Below are positions 1 to 7,867 of a DNA stretch of 64,000 nucleotides, in pieces (the stretch's first letter is position 1; each line of letters begins with the position of its first letter). A program made the translations under genes and the position numbers. The notes under the pieces were generated by a model. That model was not told where the DNA came from and ran no database searches. It was given only the letters and a program-made list of their open reading frames with translations. This DNA is from Plazaster borealis (taxonomy: Eukaryota > Echinodermata > Asteroidea > Forcipulatida > Labidiasteridae): NCBI GenBank assembly GCA_021014325.1, contig JAJGQC010000731.1:62001-126000 (forward strand), given 5' to 3'.

Positions 1-165
1 AATTATTGCTTAAAAATTTTCTGCTAAGCAGAATTGAGCAGGATACCAGTCACAAGTTGTACATGTGACATGGTAGTTTGGCCGGTAACCTTATTATGGT
101 AAGCATACATTTGTTGTGCTTAAGCAGCTCTATGAAAATGGGCCCAGGTCAATCTGAAACGAGCT
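1..165. repeat. Dispersed MITE-like repeat, family GCTTAAGCAGCTC
   Basis: An AT-rich stretch ending in GCTTAAGCAGCTCTATGAAA followed by GGGCCC. Related sequences with the same order of short blocks (GCTAAGCAG, GCAGGATA, CAGTCACA, TAAGCA, GCTTAAGCAGCTC) occur near 26343-26560, 42025-42172 and, reversed or rearranged, 44255-44415. It lies in the RPTOR intron just before the first visible exon. No coding potential is seen. Confidence 0.5.
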
Positions 166-217
166 AGTGAAGCTGATAACAAGATGATCATTTGTGTGTA
201 TGTGTTTGTATTTTCAG

Positions 218-328
218 ATGATGGTGCTGTACAGATATGGCGTAACTATTTACCCAATAATAATGATAGTGATGTGGAGCTAGTGTCGTCATGGCATGCC
301 CTGTCAGACATGCTGCCCTCGGTCAAAG
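218..328 (+). CDS. RPTOR: RPTOR exon (start of Raptor WD40 region)
   Basis: This is the first of six visible exons of Raptor, the mTORC1 scaffold that recruits substrates and Rag GTPases at the lysosome. It encodes DDGAVQIWRNYL, an acidic stretch, then SSWHALSDMLPSVK, which fits the opening of the C-terminal WD40 propeller in animal Raptor. The acceptor is TTTTCAG ending at 217 and the donor is AAAG/GTATGT at 328/329. The exon ends in phase 1 and joins in frame to the exon at 16777. The intron that follows holds a whole Polinton whose first base is only 41 bases downstream. The 5' part of the gene lies outside the window. Confidence 0.85.
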
Positions 329-363
329 GTATGTAAAATACGTCAACAAAACAAATCATAAAA

Positions 364-368
364 GATGG
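364..368. repeat. Target-site duplication, left copy (GATGG)
   Basis: GATGG immediately precedes the left terminal inverted repeat and occurs again at 15733-15737, directly after the right terminus. Polintons usually make 6-bp duplications. Here 5 bp match, so either one base has changed or the boundary is off by one. Confidence 0.6.
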
Positions 369-641
369 AGTAGTAGGAACAATGGGGGTTCTGGACCACC
401 TTGCTTGGGGTATATACAAATAGAGCACATGGGGTTTGCTCCCAGCTTTTTTGATAGGGCTCGCCCCGCTCTCTTGGTGGGCTGCTGGTTCTAGACCACT
501 TTTGGGTTGGGGTATATATACAAATAGAGCACATGGGGTTCTACTAAATTTTCGTATACGAAAATTAGGTTTTAATAGGGCTCGCCCCGCTCTCTTGGCG
601 GGCTCGACCCACAGCCAGCGACCCCCAACCTTAACGCTTCA
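369..641 (+). repeat. Polinton left terminal inverted repeat
   Basis: It matches the reverse complement of 15460-15732 almost base for base over about 273 bp, starting AGTAGTAGGAAC. Inside there is an internal direct repeat: the block ACAAATAGAGCACATGGGGT occurs at about 416-435 and again at about 520-540, each followed by TAGGGCTCGCCCCGCTCTCT. The unit is therefore doubled within each terminus. A palindrome (547-566) lies within the repeat and is present in both termini. Open frames crossing it are not genes. Confidence 0.92.
547..566. repeat. Palindrome, arm AATTTTCGTA (inside left TIR)
   Basis: A perfect 20-bp palindrome, with its mirror copy at 15535-15554 in the right terminus. It is a member of the palindrome family that is confined to this element. 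Confidence 0.85.
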
Positions 642-661
642 ACTTTCGTCTATGAAAGTTG
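640..661. repeat. Palindrome, arm CAACTTTCGT, at inner edge of left TIR
   Basis: Arms CAACTTTC and GAAAGTTG around GTCTAT. It sits exactly where homology between the two termini ends, suggesting that insertion happened at, or defined, the inner edge. Positions 662-795 beyond it hold no feature I can support. Confidence 0.8.
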
Positions 662-795
662 AACACGATGGAGTGTAGCACGGTATACACAATGAGTGAA
701 CCCAACTGTAGACGTTTACGTTTGTGAATAACTGGGTGGAGGTTCGTTAAGTTTGCTACCACGGCTGAATTTAAAACTGGCAAAGCAACCGCACT

Positions 796-1393
796 TTATT
801 TCAGTGTCGTTGCCGCAAGCTCTTTCATTATTGAAGCTCGGGCTTCGGCCATCAGCTCGTTTTTTGCTACTTCGTTGGTTTGAGCTGCGTATACTTTGCG
901 GCTTTTTTTCTGAATATCAGCTTTTATTTGTCGATATTTATTTATTTCGTTTATTACGAGCTTGAACTCTTCAGGGGAGATGTGCCCATCTTGTAGCGCT
1001 TGTGAGATCACATCTGAAACGCTGTTGAGCTTAGATAGAGCGAGAACACGAATCTCATCGTGTTTTTAGCTTTTACAAGGAGCCGCCGAGAGACGAACTT
1101 ACCGGCAATACCGGCAAGACCACAAACACCTGCAGCTGCTTCAAGTGCAATGACAATAGGCGCAGCTATAATTGTGGAGAGCAATCCTACACCAGTAGCT
1201 CCCATTCCAAGGCATGATAGAATCAACACTGTGTCAATACCATCAACGATATTGATAGATCTACGGTACTTTTGTACAGCTTACTTCTGTCTTCTATCTC
1301 TTTTCAAGTTTGCGTTCGAGGTTGCGGATTTCAGTCAGGCGATAATTAGAGGCTGTGTTGTTGTCCTCAGGCTCAGGAACGGGTTACAATCGC
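796..1393 (-). pseudogene. Gene A: conserved hydrophobic Polinton protein, frameshifted
   Basis: Reading leftward, the first part (about 1393-1265) is acidic or charged and frame-broken. A long hydrophobic segment follows (about 1225-1090), rich in Gly/Ala/Ile with LLSTIIAAPIVIALEAAAG, probably one or two membrane helices. Then comes a basic helical tail (KFVSRRLLVKAK and, after a frame change at the A-run near 1063-1067, the remainder ending at 796). I recognise the overall pattern as a protein common in marine-invertebrate Polintons, but its function is unknown. Breaks are seen near 1067 (A-run), 1270-1290, 1300-1310 and about 1365. No convincing ATG lies between it and the gene upstream, so it may be the C-terminal half of a fusion with gene B1. 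Confidence 0.65.
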
Positions 1394-2100
1394 TCAGTTG
1401 TTTCGATGGTAGGAGCTGTTGGTTTTTTTGGGATTTTCTCGAATTTCAAGCACAACAGTTATGGGTTTGCTATGGTTTTGTAGCAACAGGTTATGTTTAT
1501 CTAACGCGCGAAGGTTCAATTGATGTATGTGCCCAACTTCAAGTTTTTTGTACATAGAACAAATAGGATTAATGTTTATAACACCTTTGGGTGCGGCTGG
1601 GGTTATGGCTAGTAGTGTTGAAGGAGCGCCATCAACGATGTTGGAGGTTGTAGAAAGTTGATCGAGGTGTATGTATACCCACTTGTGAATATCGAAGTTA
1701 GAGGGTCTGTCTCCTCGTATTTCCCATTAATCCAACCTTTTTCGCTGATACCCAACAGGCGGCGTATATCAGAGGGTATTTTTAAGGCTCCGCCCGTTGG
1801 AATGCTGAACATGACTAGATTTGTTGCTTTATCTATCTCGACCGATACTTGGGGCAGCTCTTTTGTGAACAGATTTTGTAGGTATTCAAAGGTATATAAT
1901 CCAGCAGGGATCATAATCTTTCGAGGTTTATCATCCAAGTTAGAACGCCACAAAATTCCAGCTGAATGCCCAATATTTCGATGGCTAACCTCATAATGCA
2001 AACCTCTGAGGGCAGCATAGAGCTTGCCATCTGTATTATCGATTACAGTCTGGAGATGCGACGCTTCTTCATTTTGAATATCGGTTAGTGTCACAAACAT
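1394..2100 (-). pseudogene. Gene B1: minor structural (penton/fibre-like) protein, copy 1, frameshifted
   Basis: It starts at the ATG at 2098-2100 (MFVTLTDIQNEE). It has a predicted beta-rich pattern, IPAGLYTFEYLQNLF, then a short hydrophobic turn (IRRLLGISEKGW), which is the layout I associate with small jelly-roll or minor capsid proteins of Polintons. It also ends in a strand-rich segment (ITVVLEIREN). The frame is lost near 1675-1685: the reading frame from 2100 runs to 1609, but similarity to copy B2 continues in another frame to about 1394. Just past that point an A7 run (near 1420) may join it to gene A. Assignment as penton-like is by pattern only. Confidence 0.6.
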
Positions 2101-2104
2101 AACT

Positions 2105-2126
2105 AATCTTTTGTCTACGAAAGATT
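2105..2126. repeat. Palindrome, arm AATCTTTTGT, upstream of B1 start
   Basis: AATCTTTTGT, CT, ACGAAAGATT. The arms differ by one base (T against C). It lies 5 bases upstream of the B1 start codon. Confidence 0.75.
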
Positions 2127-2131
2127 GTTAA

Positions 2132-2190
2132 TGCAGTTATACCAAACAAAGCTTATAGCTTCAACACAGACGCATCTACTAGACAGGCTT
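2132..2190 (+). pseudogene. Remnant of the 5' end of gene C, left by a tandem duplication
   Basis: The stretch from about 2132 (GCAGTTAT, AAGCTTATAGCTT, AACACAGACGCATCT) repeats the first 45 or so bases of gene C at 2932-2990, but the start codon is destroyed. Its position directly upstream of B1 matches the position of gene C upstream of B2. This shows that a unit made of B plus the beginning of C was duplicated in tandem. The stop codon of B2 (2179-2181) lies inside this remnant on the opposite strand. Confidence 0.7.
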
Positions 2191-2865
2191 AATCTCAAGT
2201 ACTGCAGTCATAGAGATAGGATTGTCACGCATATCTTCACCATATTCATCTAACACGAGAAAGTTTAGTTTATATATATGTCCTGATTTAAGTTTTTTTG
2301 TACATAGGGTAAGCAAGGTTAACGTTTACACTGCTTTCAGATTTGAACGGGGTTATGGTTAGCAGCGACGAGGGCGCCATCAATAGTATTTAAAGCCGCA
2401 TCAAGTTGATTGAGGTGTATAGAAACCAGGTTAGGGGTATGGAACCTTGAGGGTCTAATTCCATCTACTCTTCCTTGGAACCAATGACCGTCAAAAAGAT
2501 TAGAGAGAATGCCCAATAGTGAACACATTGCATCATCAAATTTAAAAACATAGAAAAACTCCTGACATTGATACTGACAAACCCCGTTGTTTTGTTCATT
2601 TGGAGTACTATTTGGGGTATATTTGCTTTGAAAAACTGTTGTATATCTTCAAGGTGTACATTCCTCGAACAACTTTAATCGAGGTATAACTAAGATTATT
2701 ATTACTGTCAAACTTAAGATCAACAGTAGAGTCAACATCAAGAGTGTTAGTTTTTTTAAAATGCAACTCTCTTAGGGCAACACAAAGTTTACCATTTACA
2801 TTGTTAATTGCGGGTTGGAGGAGCGGCGCTTCTCTCTTTTGAATATTGGTTTGTGTAACAAACAT
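2179..2865 (-). pseudogene. Gene B2: minor structural (penton/fibre-like) protein, copy 2, frameshifted
   Basis: A paralogue of B1. It opens with MFVTQTNIQKRE at 2865, has LYTLKIY-like and MCSLLGILSNLF segments in the same order, and ends ITM-like/TAVLEIKPV at 2179. At least two breaks are visible: near 2630, where the first frame stops just after KQIYPK, and in a T7 run at 2287-2293, where B1 has T6. An upstream in-frame methionine at 2925 is less likely, because B1 starts at the conserved MFVT. Its first codon is 73 bases from the start of gene C on the other strand, so the two probably share a divergent control region holding two palindromes. Confidence 0.62.
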
Positions 2866-2890
2866 AGCGAACTTTGCAAATAATCTTTTG

Positions 2891-2930
2891 AACTTATACG
2901 AGTATAACTTAAACTTTGCAAGCAAAGTTT
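2891..2930. repeat. Two adjacent palindromes between divergent genes B2 and C
   Basis: 2891-2910 is a degenerate AACTTATACG type. 2911-2930 is AAACTTTGC, AA, GCAAAGTTT and is perfect. They fill most of the 73-base divergent spacer, so they are placed where promoter elements for both genes should be. Confidence 0.8.
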
Positions 2931-2938
2931 GTGCAGTT

Positions 2939-4282
2939 ATGTCTAACCAAGCTTATAGCTTTAACACAGATGCATCTTACCAAACAGGTGGGGTATACTC
3001 CGCAAAATCTCAACTCGTATTGCAAAATGTTACAATACAGGTTGATACGGGGCGGCGAGCTTTGACACCGTCTTTCCGGATATATTGTCGGCGGAGCGGT
3101 ATAGGCTGCCACACGTACAAAGTGATGATGTAGTGGACACGTGGAGCTCAAACCCGATGAAATTTTGGCAAAATAAGATTAACTTTGCAGTGTGGTGTGC
3201 TACCACAGGTTGCGGTGTCTCTGCAGAAGACCATCTTAGCTCTAAAGTCCCGATGGTGCGATCAGTCTACCGCTTTCACGTATACTACCAGGTGCGAAGG
3301 ATTCTTGAAGGGATGCAGGTGCCACTCCCACAGGATGACACTTGGGATGCCTTTGATACCCCATACAACCAGAGGGTATATGAGCAAATTTGCGCGGAGT
3401 TTGGTGTCTCACCGCACACCGACTGGCGGCAGAGCATCGACCAAAATAGTGGTCTTGGAACGCTGTATCATTGGTGGAAAGGTTCAGTGCTCTCTATTAA
3501 AGAAGTGAGCAACGATTTGGTTGCTAGTGGGGTCTTAACCCCAGCTTCGGTGTTTCGTCGAACGACTATAGAAAAGACCGCATGAGCTTTGGTGATAGAC
3601 CAGCCACGTTCAGCGTCGACTACATCGGTCAGGGGCCAGAAGGAGACCAAGCATGGACAACATTTGTTCTCGACAAGTCGGAGGGCTTTACCCAACCTGG
3701 GGTTGAAAGAATCAACGACTCTATCCGAACATACGTGTGGGCTATCCTAGGCGCACAGGCGCAGATTCGCTCGAGTATTATTGGCACCGGTGCCGCATTT
3801 GACACCCAGAAACAGTTCTTAGCGAATGTTGAGGATGCAGTCTCAAGCCCTGTAGATCTCCCGAGTGCGGTGGCACGCTACCAAGACATGCTTCGATACG
3901 CCCGCTCTAAGGTTGACTATGTATTCGGAATTGGTTTGTATATGGCTCCCAGCAACATGGAGTTGCAGATTGGAACTATTCAGGACTACAACAACGAGAT
4001 TGTGATCGCGGAGCAGGGGCAAAATTTGGGCTTTAACAACGGTATAAATGCAGTTGTCGAGAATTTGTTACCTGTAAAGGATATGGAGGGGCCTCCTGCA
4101 AGGCCAGCACACCTAGCTCAAACTCCGGAAGTTAGTTTGATGGGACCGGTTTGGCACAGCCTGATATCGACGTAGATGAAAGACAAACTTTCGTAGACGA
4201 AAGTTTAGCGCACTATGATGGGCGAACTGCACTTGTTGTTGGTGGCGTTGCTCTTGGTCTCGGTTGGCTCGCTCTATGCTAA
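2939..4282 (+). pseudogene. Gene C: uncharacterised virion-type protein with C-terminal membrane helix, frameshifted
   Basis: About 447 codons in length if three breaks are allowed. The start at 2939 (MSNQAYSFNTDASYQ) is supported by the duplicated remnant at 2132. The frame changes near 3047-3055, near 3553-3560 and near 4130-4140. The middle carries a well-conserved-looking block (FWQNKINFAVWCATTGCGVS at about 3165-3225, then a Trp/Tyr-rich helix). The last 60 bases encode a hydrophobic segment (ALVVGGVALGLGWLAL). A palindrome at 4185-4206 is read in frame as TFVDESL just before this helix. The stop TAA (4280-4282) abuts the next palindrome pair. I do not recognise a function. Its position beside capsid genes suggests a virion or membrane-anchored structural role. 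Confidence 0.65.
4185..4206. repeat. Palindrome, arm AAACTTTCGT, in frame within gene C
   Basis: A 22-bp palindrome with 10-bp arms and central AG, read as TFVDESL in the frame that carries the C-terminal membrane helix. The same reading phase is used for the copies at 7053-7074, 7950-7971 and 8442-8463. Confidence 0.85.
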
Positions 4283-4320
4283 AACTTTTGTCTACAAAAA
4301 ACTTTTGTCTACAAAAGTTT
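4281..4320. repeat. Palindrome pair filling the gap between convergent genes C and D
   Basis: A half copy (4281-4298) is followed by a complete one (4299-4320, arm AAACTTTTGT). It fills the 39 bases between the stop of gene C and the stop of gene D (4322). An identical tandem arrangement occurs at 9284-9322. Hairpins here could act on transcripts from both sides. Confidence 0.85.
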
Positions 4321-4321
4321 A

Positions 4322-5611
4322 TTATTTATAAAAGATTAAAGTTAACAGTACACCGCCGATGGCAACAATTATTGCCCATAGGTTTCCCGCGAGCCAGCCA
4401 GCAGTTTTACTCAAGAGGTTGAGGAGCCACGATATAATGCCTCCGATGATGCCCGGTAGTGCGGCTGCAGCCTTTCCAGCTAATTGGGCTAGAAGGCGCC
4501 CGAGAGCTTGCAAATGTTTTTTCGCCCACTCTTTTACCCCATCTTTACTTGCGGGGGGCGTGGGAGGTGTTGGCGGTGTAACCCCGCCAGCTGGCCCACC
4601 AGTCAAGGCAAGAACCAGAGTGCTGATGGCAAAGCCCAGTGCAGTGATAATGGTGGCTATGGTCACACCCTGCTCGCGGAACAGGGTCCGTAGCCGATCG
4701 GCCAGAGATTTGTTTTTATCTAGAACGCTGGTCTCACGAATTTGGCGGAACTGTGACCGAAGTTGTTGGTTGAGGACATCAACGCTGTCTCGAGTCGCTG
4801 CGAGATCATCTTCGGCTTTTGTAATTTCACGTTCGATATGGTCCGCTCGCTCAGTTGTCCCGGGTTGCTTAAGCTCTTCGCGATAGCCCTCGATTAGCTG
4901 CTGGAGAGAAACTACTTTGCTCTCTTGCACCGCTTTTGTGGCACGCAAAGTTTTCAGGGCTTTGTCAAGCCCTAGAATCTCTCTCATAGGCAAAAGATTT
5001 TCTTCCTCAGTAGGAGGCTTAGATGACATACGAATAACTAAATCATCTAAAACATTAACTGTCTGATCTAGTACATCACCATCTGCTTGTGTTGCATTTT
5101 GTGCTTTATCAGCAACCTTTTCTAACTCGCGAAGGGTAGGTCGAGAATGACGATGCAGTGTACTGTCGTACCCAGGCAGGTTGAGAAAATCTCAAATAGC
5201 TCTGGAGCCCCCAGAGCCAAAACTTTGGGCAATAGTACCCAATCCTAAAAACTTTTTAGGGCCTTTAGTAGCGCTCATCCGAACCTTTTTATCACCTTCT
5301 ACCCAGTAAAGTGTTTTACCATCTTCGCCGACCTGAAACCGTTTGTATTCTATGATCGTAGGTCGAGGGCCATTGTTTAGACCTATCTCCTCATAGAAAG
5401 CATTTACTAAACGGTCTCGCTGTTCTCGCAACTCGTCTGTACGGATGTCGTCGCGCGCTTGGTTGATGCGGTCGCCGTATTCATTAGCCGATAGCCCATC
5501 TAAGGGTGCCCCGATAGGAGGTTCAGGGGAAATAAAACTGGTGTCTTCTTCGACTTCTGGTTGTTTTTCGGGTGCATCAAAATCATTCATTTCAAAGCCA
5601 CCTTCTGCCAT
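4322..5611 (-). pseudogene. Gene D: coiled-coil, multi-helix membrane protein with one in-frame stop
   Basis: It starts at 5611 (MAEGGFEMNDFDAPEK). The N-terminal third is acidic and ends in a compact block with TLYWVEGDKKVRM. A TGA at 5192-5194 interrupts the frame, but the same frame continues without another stop to 4322, so this is one gene of about 429 codons rather than two. After the stop come a long coiled coil (about 5010-4700), a hydrophobic helix (TIATIITALGFAISTLVLAL), a Pro/Thr linker (TPPTPPTPP) and a C-terminal run of amphipathic or membrane helices (LAGKAAAALPGIIGGIISWL, LWAIIVAIGGVLLTL). The family is, to my knowledge, widespread in marine-invertebrate Polintons and unnamed. 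It diverges from the capsid gene, with 77 bases between starts. Confidence 0.72.
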
Positions 5612-5688
5612 ATTGAATACAAAGGTTGGCTTTACTTATATTGAACACTCGCCAAGGTTTAATAGACAAAAGATAAAGTTTGGTTTGA
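5612..5688. promoter_or_regulatory. Divergent intergenic region between gene D and the capsid gene
   Basis: Seventy-seven AT-rich bases lie between two start codons pointing apart, so promoters for both must lie here or overlap the genes. Unlike most other spacers of the element it contains no full palindrome. No TATA box can be named with confidence. Confidence 0.4.
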
Positions 5689-6996
5689 ATGGCATCGTCA
5701 AAGTACGGACGCAAACTGAATCCTCTTAGAAGCCTGCGGGATCCACTCGGGATCAAAGGCATACGGCAGAGCGTGGTTGTAACCAACAACCCCTCCACTA
5801 TCGACCAAAATCAGCAGCTCTTGGTCCGCTTTCCCAACCTTGGCGCCCAGGATGTGATTGTTCCTGGAACAGCCCGCCTCGCATTTACCATCGCCCTCAC
5901 CTCGACCGACGACAATCGAACAGTGGTTCAAAACCTTGGCCAAGCCGTTGTGAAGAAAAAGACAATCAGGATCAGTGGTAATGAGGTCATGTCTATAGAT
6001 GACAGCGATGTTATCGGCTGCTACACCGACCTTTGGAAAACGTTGGGAGAGCGCCGGTCTCAGGTCTACCAGGGTATTGATGTGGCGGAAGACGCTAACA
6101 TGCTTAAACTGAGGGTGGGCGCCGGAGATGGTGATAGTTCTACGGCGCAAGACAAGGCTGTTGCAGATGCATACAGCAACAGATTTAGCATTCCACTAGA
6201 CTTTGAACTGTTGGAGAGCCACATGCCGTTCTTCCAGTCAGGCCTTGGTGACCGATTGGAGTACGAGCTTACCTTTAATGACTACAGCCGCGTTATAATG
6301 GCAACAGGTGATACAGATGCTAGCTACGTCATCGACAACATCTCTCTCGAGTTTGAAATTATGAGCGAGCCAAACTTAGCCCGAATGATTCGCAACCAGT
6401 ATACTGCGCGAGTTGCCATCTTGTATGACCGCATTTTGCGCCACCGAAAGGTCACCCTCAACAAGAGTGATACGCTGTGGAACGTCAATCTTAATATTCC
6501 AGCCCGAAGCTTTAAGGGAATACTCATGCTCTTCGAGGATGCTGGAGCGGCGACCGCGTTTAACCGAAATACAGAATCGTTCTATAACCCCAAGATAAAA
6601 AAAGTTGAGGTCATAGTCGAGGGGAAGCCAAACCAGTTGTATGCCCAGGGTATGCGCGGGTACCAACAGTGGGATGAAGTTCGAAAGTACTTCGCTAGCA
6701 GCCCTTCAACCAAGCGCCACCCCACGTCTGCAATGGTCACCAAAGACTTAGCATTAGCTGATGTAACGGTAGGAGAGTATTTGACAACAAAGTACGGCCT
6801 ATGGCTGGACTTGAGAAGCAACGATGATGACTCACTGCACGGCAGCGGCAGGCGCATAGAAAATGCAAGTGAGGGTGTCACAGTCCAGATCACCAAAAAG
6901 GCAGAAACGGCGGGCACATTGAACATGTATTTGTATGTTATCATGGATGCTCAGCTCAACATCGAAAATGGTCGATATATCAGTGCGCTCTACTAA
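5689..6996 (+). CDS. Major capsid protein (double jelly-roll, hexon-like)
   Basis: An intact 435-residue protein starting at the ATG at 5689. The N-terminus is basic (SSKYGRKLNPLRSLRDPLG), as expected for a capsid arm. Alternating beta-strand patterns follow, including ELTFNDYSRVI at about residue 192-202 and a second half with IPARSFKGILMLFEDA and VEVIVEGKPNQLY. The length and the two similar halves fit double-jelly-roll capsid proteins of Polintons and adintoviruses. The assignment rests on pattern and context (next to the packaging ATPase), not on a search. It is the only large gene of the element without any frameshift, and it has no palindrome inside. Its last 29 bases overlap the ATPase start. 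Confidence 0.85.
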   Translation: MASSKYGRKLNPLRSLRDPLGIKGIRQSVVVTNNPSTIDQNQQLLVRFPNLGAQDVIVPGTARLAFTIALTSTDDNRTVVQNLGQAVVKKKTIRISGNEVMSIDDSDVIGCYTDLWKTLGERRSQVYQGIDVAEDANMLKLRVGAGDGDSSTAQDKAVADAYSNRFSIPLDFELLESHMPFFQSGLGDRLEYELTFNDYSRVIMATGDTDASYVIDNISLEFEIMSEPNLARMIRNQYTARVAILYDRILRHRKVTLNKSDTLWNVNLNIPARSFKGILMLFEDAGAATAFNRNTESFYNPKIKKVEVIVEGKPNQLYAQGMRGYQQWDEVRKYFASSPSTKRHPTSAMVTKDLALADVTVGEYLTTKYGLWLDLRSNDDDSLHGSGRRIENASEGVTVQITKKAETAGTLNMYLYVIMDAQLNIENGRYISALY

Positions 6997-7694
6997 ACCA
7001 AACTTATCTTTTGCAGGCAAAGATTGTTTTAAATCAACGAAAGTTCAAAGTAAAACTTTCGTACACGAAAGTTTAGACAAAAGTAAAAACTTATACGAGG
7101 ATAAGTTTTTACCCCACTCGGCCATCATCTGTGGCCAGACTGGCTGTGGGAAAACAGTCTTTATCTTAAACCTTCTCGAAGATCACTACTGCGGCGAATT
7201 TTCGCACATCGTTATACTCTGCCCTACAATTCGTTGGAACAAAACGTACCACGAGCGATCCTGGGTGTGGACAGACCCAGAGGTCTATATCGTCGACCCT
7301 GGCGATCAGCTTCAAAAGTGGTTGCGAGCTTTTTACTCGATTTTTGCTGGCGAGCCGACATTGTACATCATCGACGACTGCTCAGCTAGTAAAGCTCTGA
7401 CCAAAAGAAAGACATGCTGTCTGAGCTTGCGTTCTCGGGCGCCACGCCTCTCAATCTGTGTGGGTTTTGACGCAAAAGTATAACTCGGTTCTTAAAGATC
7501 TCCGCGAGCAGACTAAGTGGATAGGGCTCTTCCACTGCAAGGACAGGGACTCTTTTGAAGATTGCCTGCGAGAAAACGACGTTGTCCCGACGAGAGAGGA
7601 GCGAGATGCGCTTAGACAGCAGCTATCTAAAGCTAAACACGCTAAGCTTATACTAAAGACTGCTCAGCTGGTTGCTTATCAGTTGTTAACATAG
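6968..7694 (+). CDS. Packaging ATPase (FtsK/A32-like), two frameshifts
   Basis: A genome-packaging ATPase of the HerA/FtsK superfamily. It starts at the ATG at 6968 inside the capsid gene. Walker A is GQTGCGKT (about 7136-7159) and Walker B is LYIIDDCSA (about 7360-7386). The C-terminal helix block (TKWIGLFHCKDRDSFEDCLR, then REERDALRQQLSKAKHA) is in another frame and ends at 7694. The frame changes twice, near 7400-7411 and near 7438-7441, within 40 bases. The segment before Walker A (about residues 12-48) is almost wholly made of three palindromes read in frame (7005-7026, 7053-7074, 7085-7110). The natural N-terminus has therefore been lengthened or replaced by palindrome-encoded peptides. 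Confidence 0.82.
7005..7110. repeat. Three palindromes of different types inside the ATPase N-terminus
   Basis: 7005-7026 is the TCTTTTGC/GCAAAGA type, read NLSFAGKD. 7053-7074 has arm AAACTTTCGT and is read KTFVHESL. 7085-7110 has 10-bp arms AAAAACTTAT and a 6-base loop and is read KNLYEDKF. All are in frame, with no stop. Confidence 0.85.
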
Positions 7695-7721
7695 CTTAAT
7701 AGCTTGCTAAACTAAAGTTCT

Positions 7722-7829
7722 ATGTGGGAGCAAACACAGCTAGCCATACAAACTATACATCTGGCAGTAGTTCTTGTGATGTTTGTCAAGTATGTTAGAC
7801 TCATGCGCATAAACTTATACAGAGTATAA
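7722..7829 (+). CDS. Small membrane peptide, 35 residues
   Basis: It begins MWEQTQLAIQTIH, followed by the hydrophobic LAVVLVMFV and a basic tail (KYVRLMRINLYRV): a single membrane helix with a positive C-terminus. The last codons and the TAA stop come from the palindrome at 7811-7833. It lies 27 bases after the ATPase and 38 before the next gene, inside an otherwise tightly packed run of genes, which is the main reason for calling it. Function unknown. Confidence 0.45.
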   Translation: MWEQTQLAIQTIHLAVVLVMFVKYVRLMRINLYRV

Positions 7830-7867
7830 GTTTGATCTCAAAAGTAATCTTTTGCTCACAGAAGATT
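7811..7867. repeat. Palindromes at 7811-7833 and 7846-7867
   Basis: The first has 10-bp arms AAACTTATAC around AGA and ends the 35-residue gene. The second is degenerate (AATCTT and AAGATT arms) and ends one base before the ATG at 7868, so a pair of palindromes separates these two genes. Confidence 0.8.

Noticed and set aside
436..678. Open frame in the left terminal repeat, repeated at the right end
   Set aside because: It is terminal-repeat DNA; the right copy only precedes the real zinc-finger start at 15416.
4322..5029. Treating the coiled-coil part of gene D as a separate gene starting at 5029
   Set aside because: The frame continues upstream with coding-like sequence to the TGA at 5192 and then to 5611 in the same frame, so one interrupted gene is simpler.
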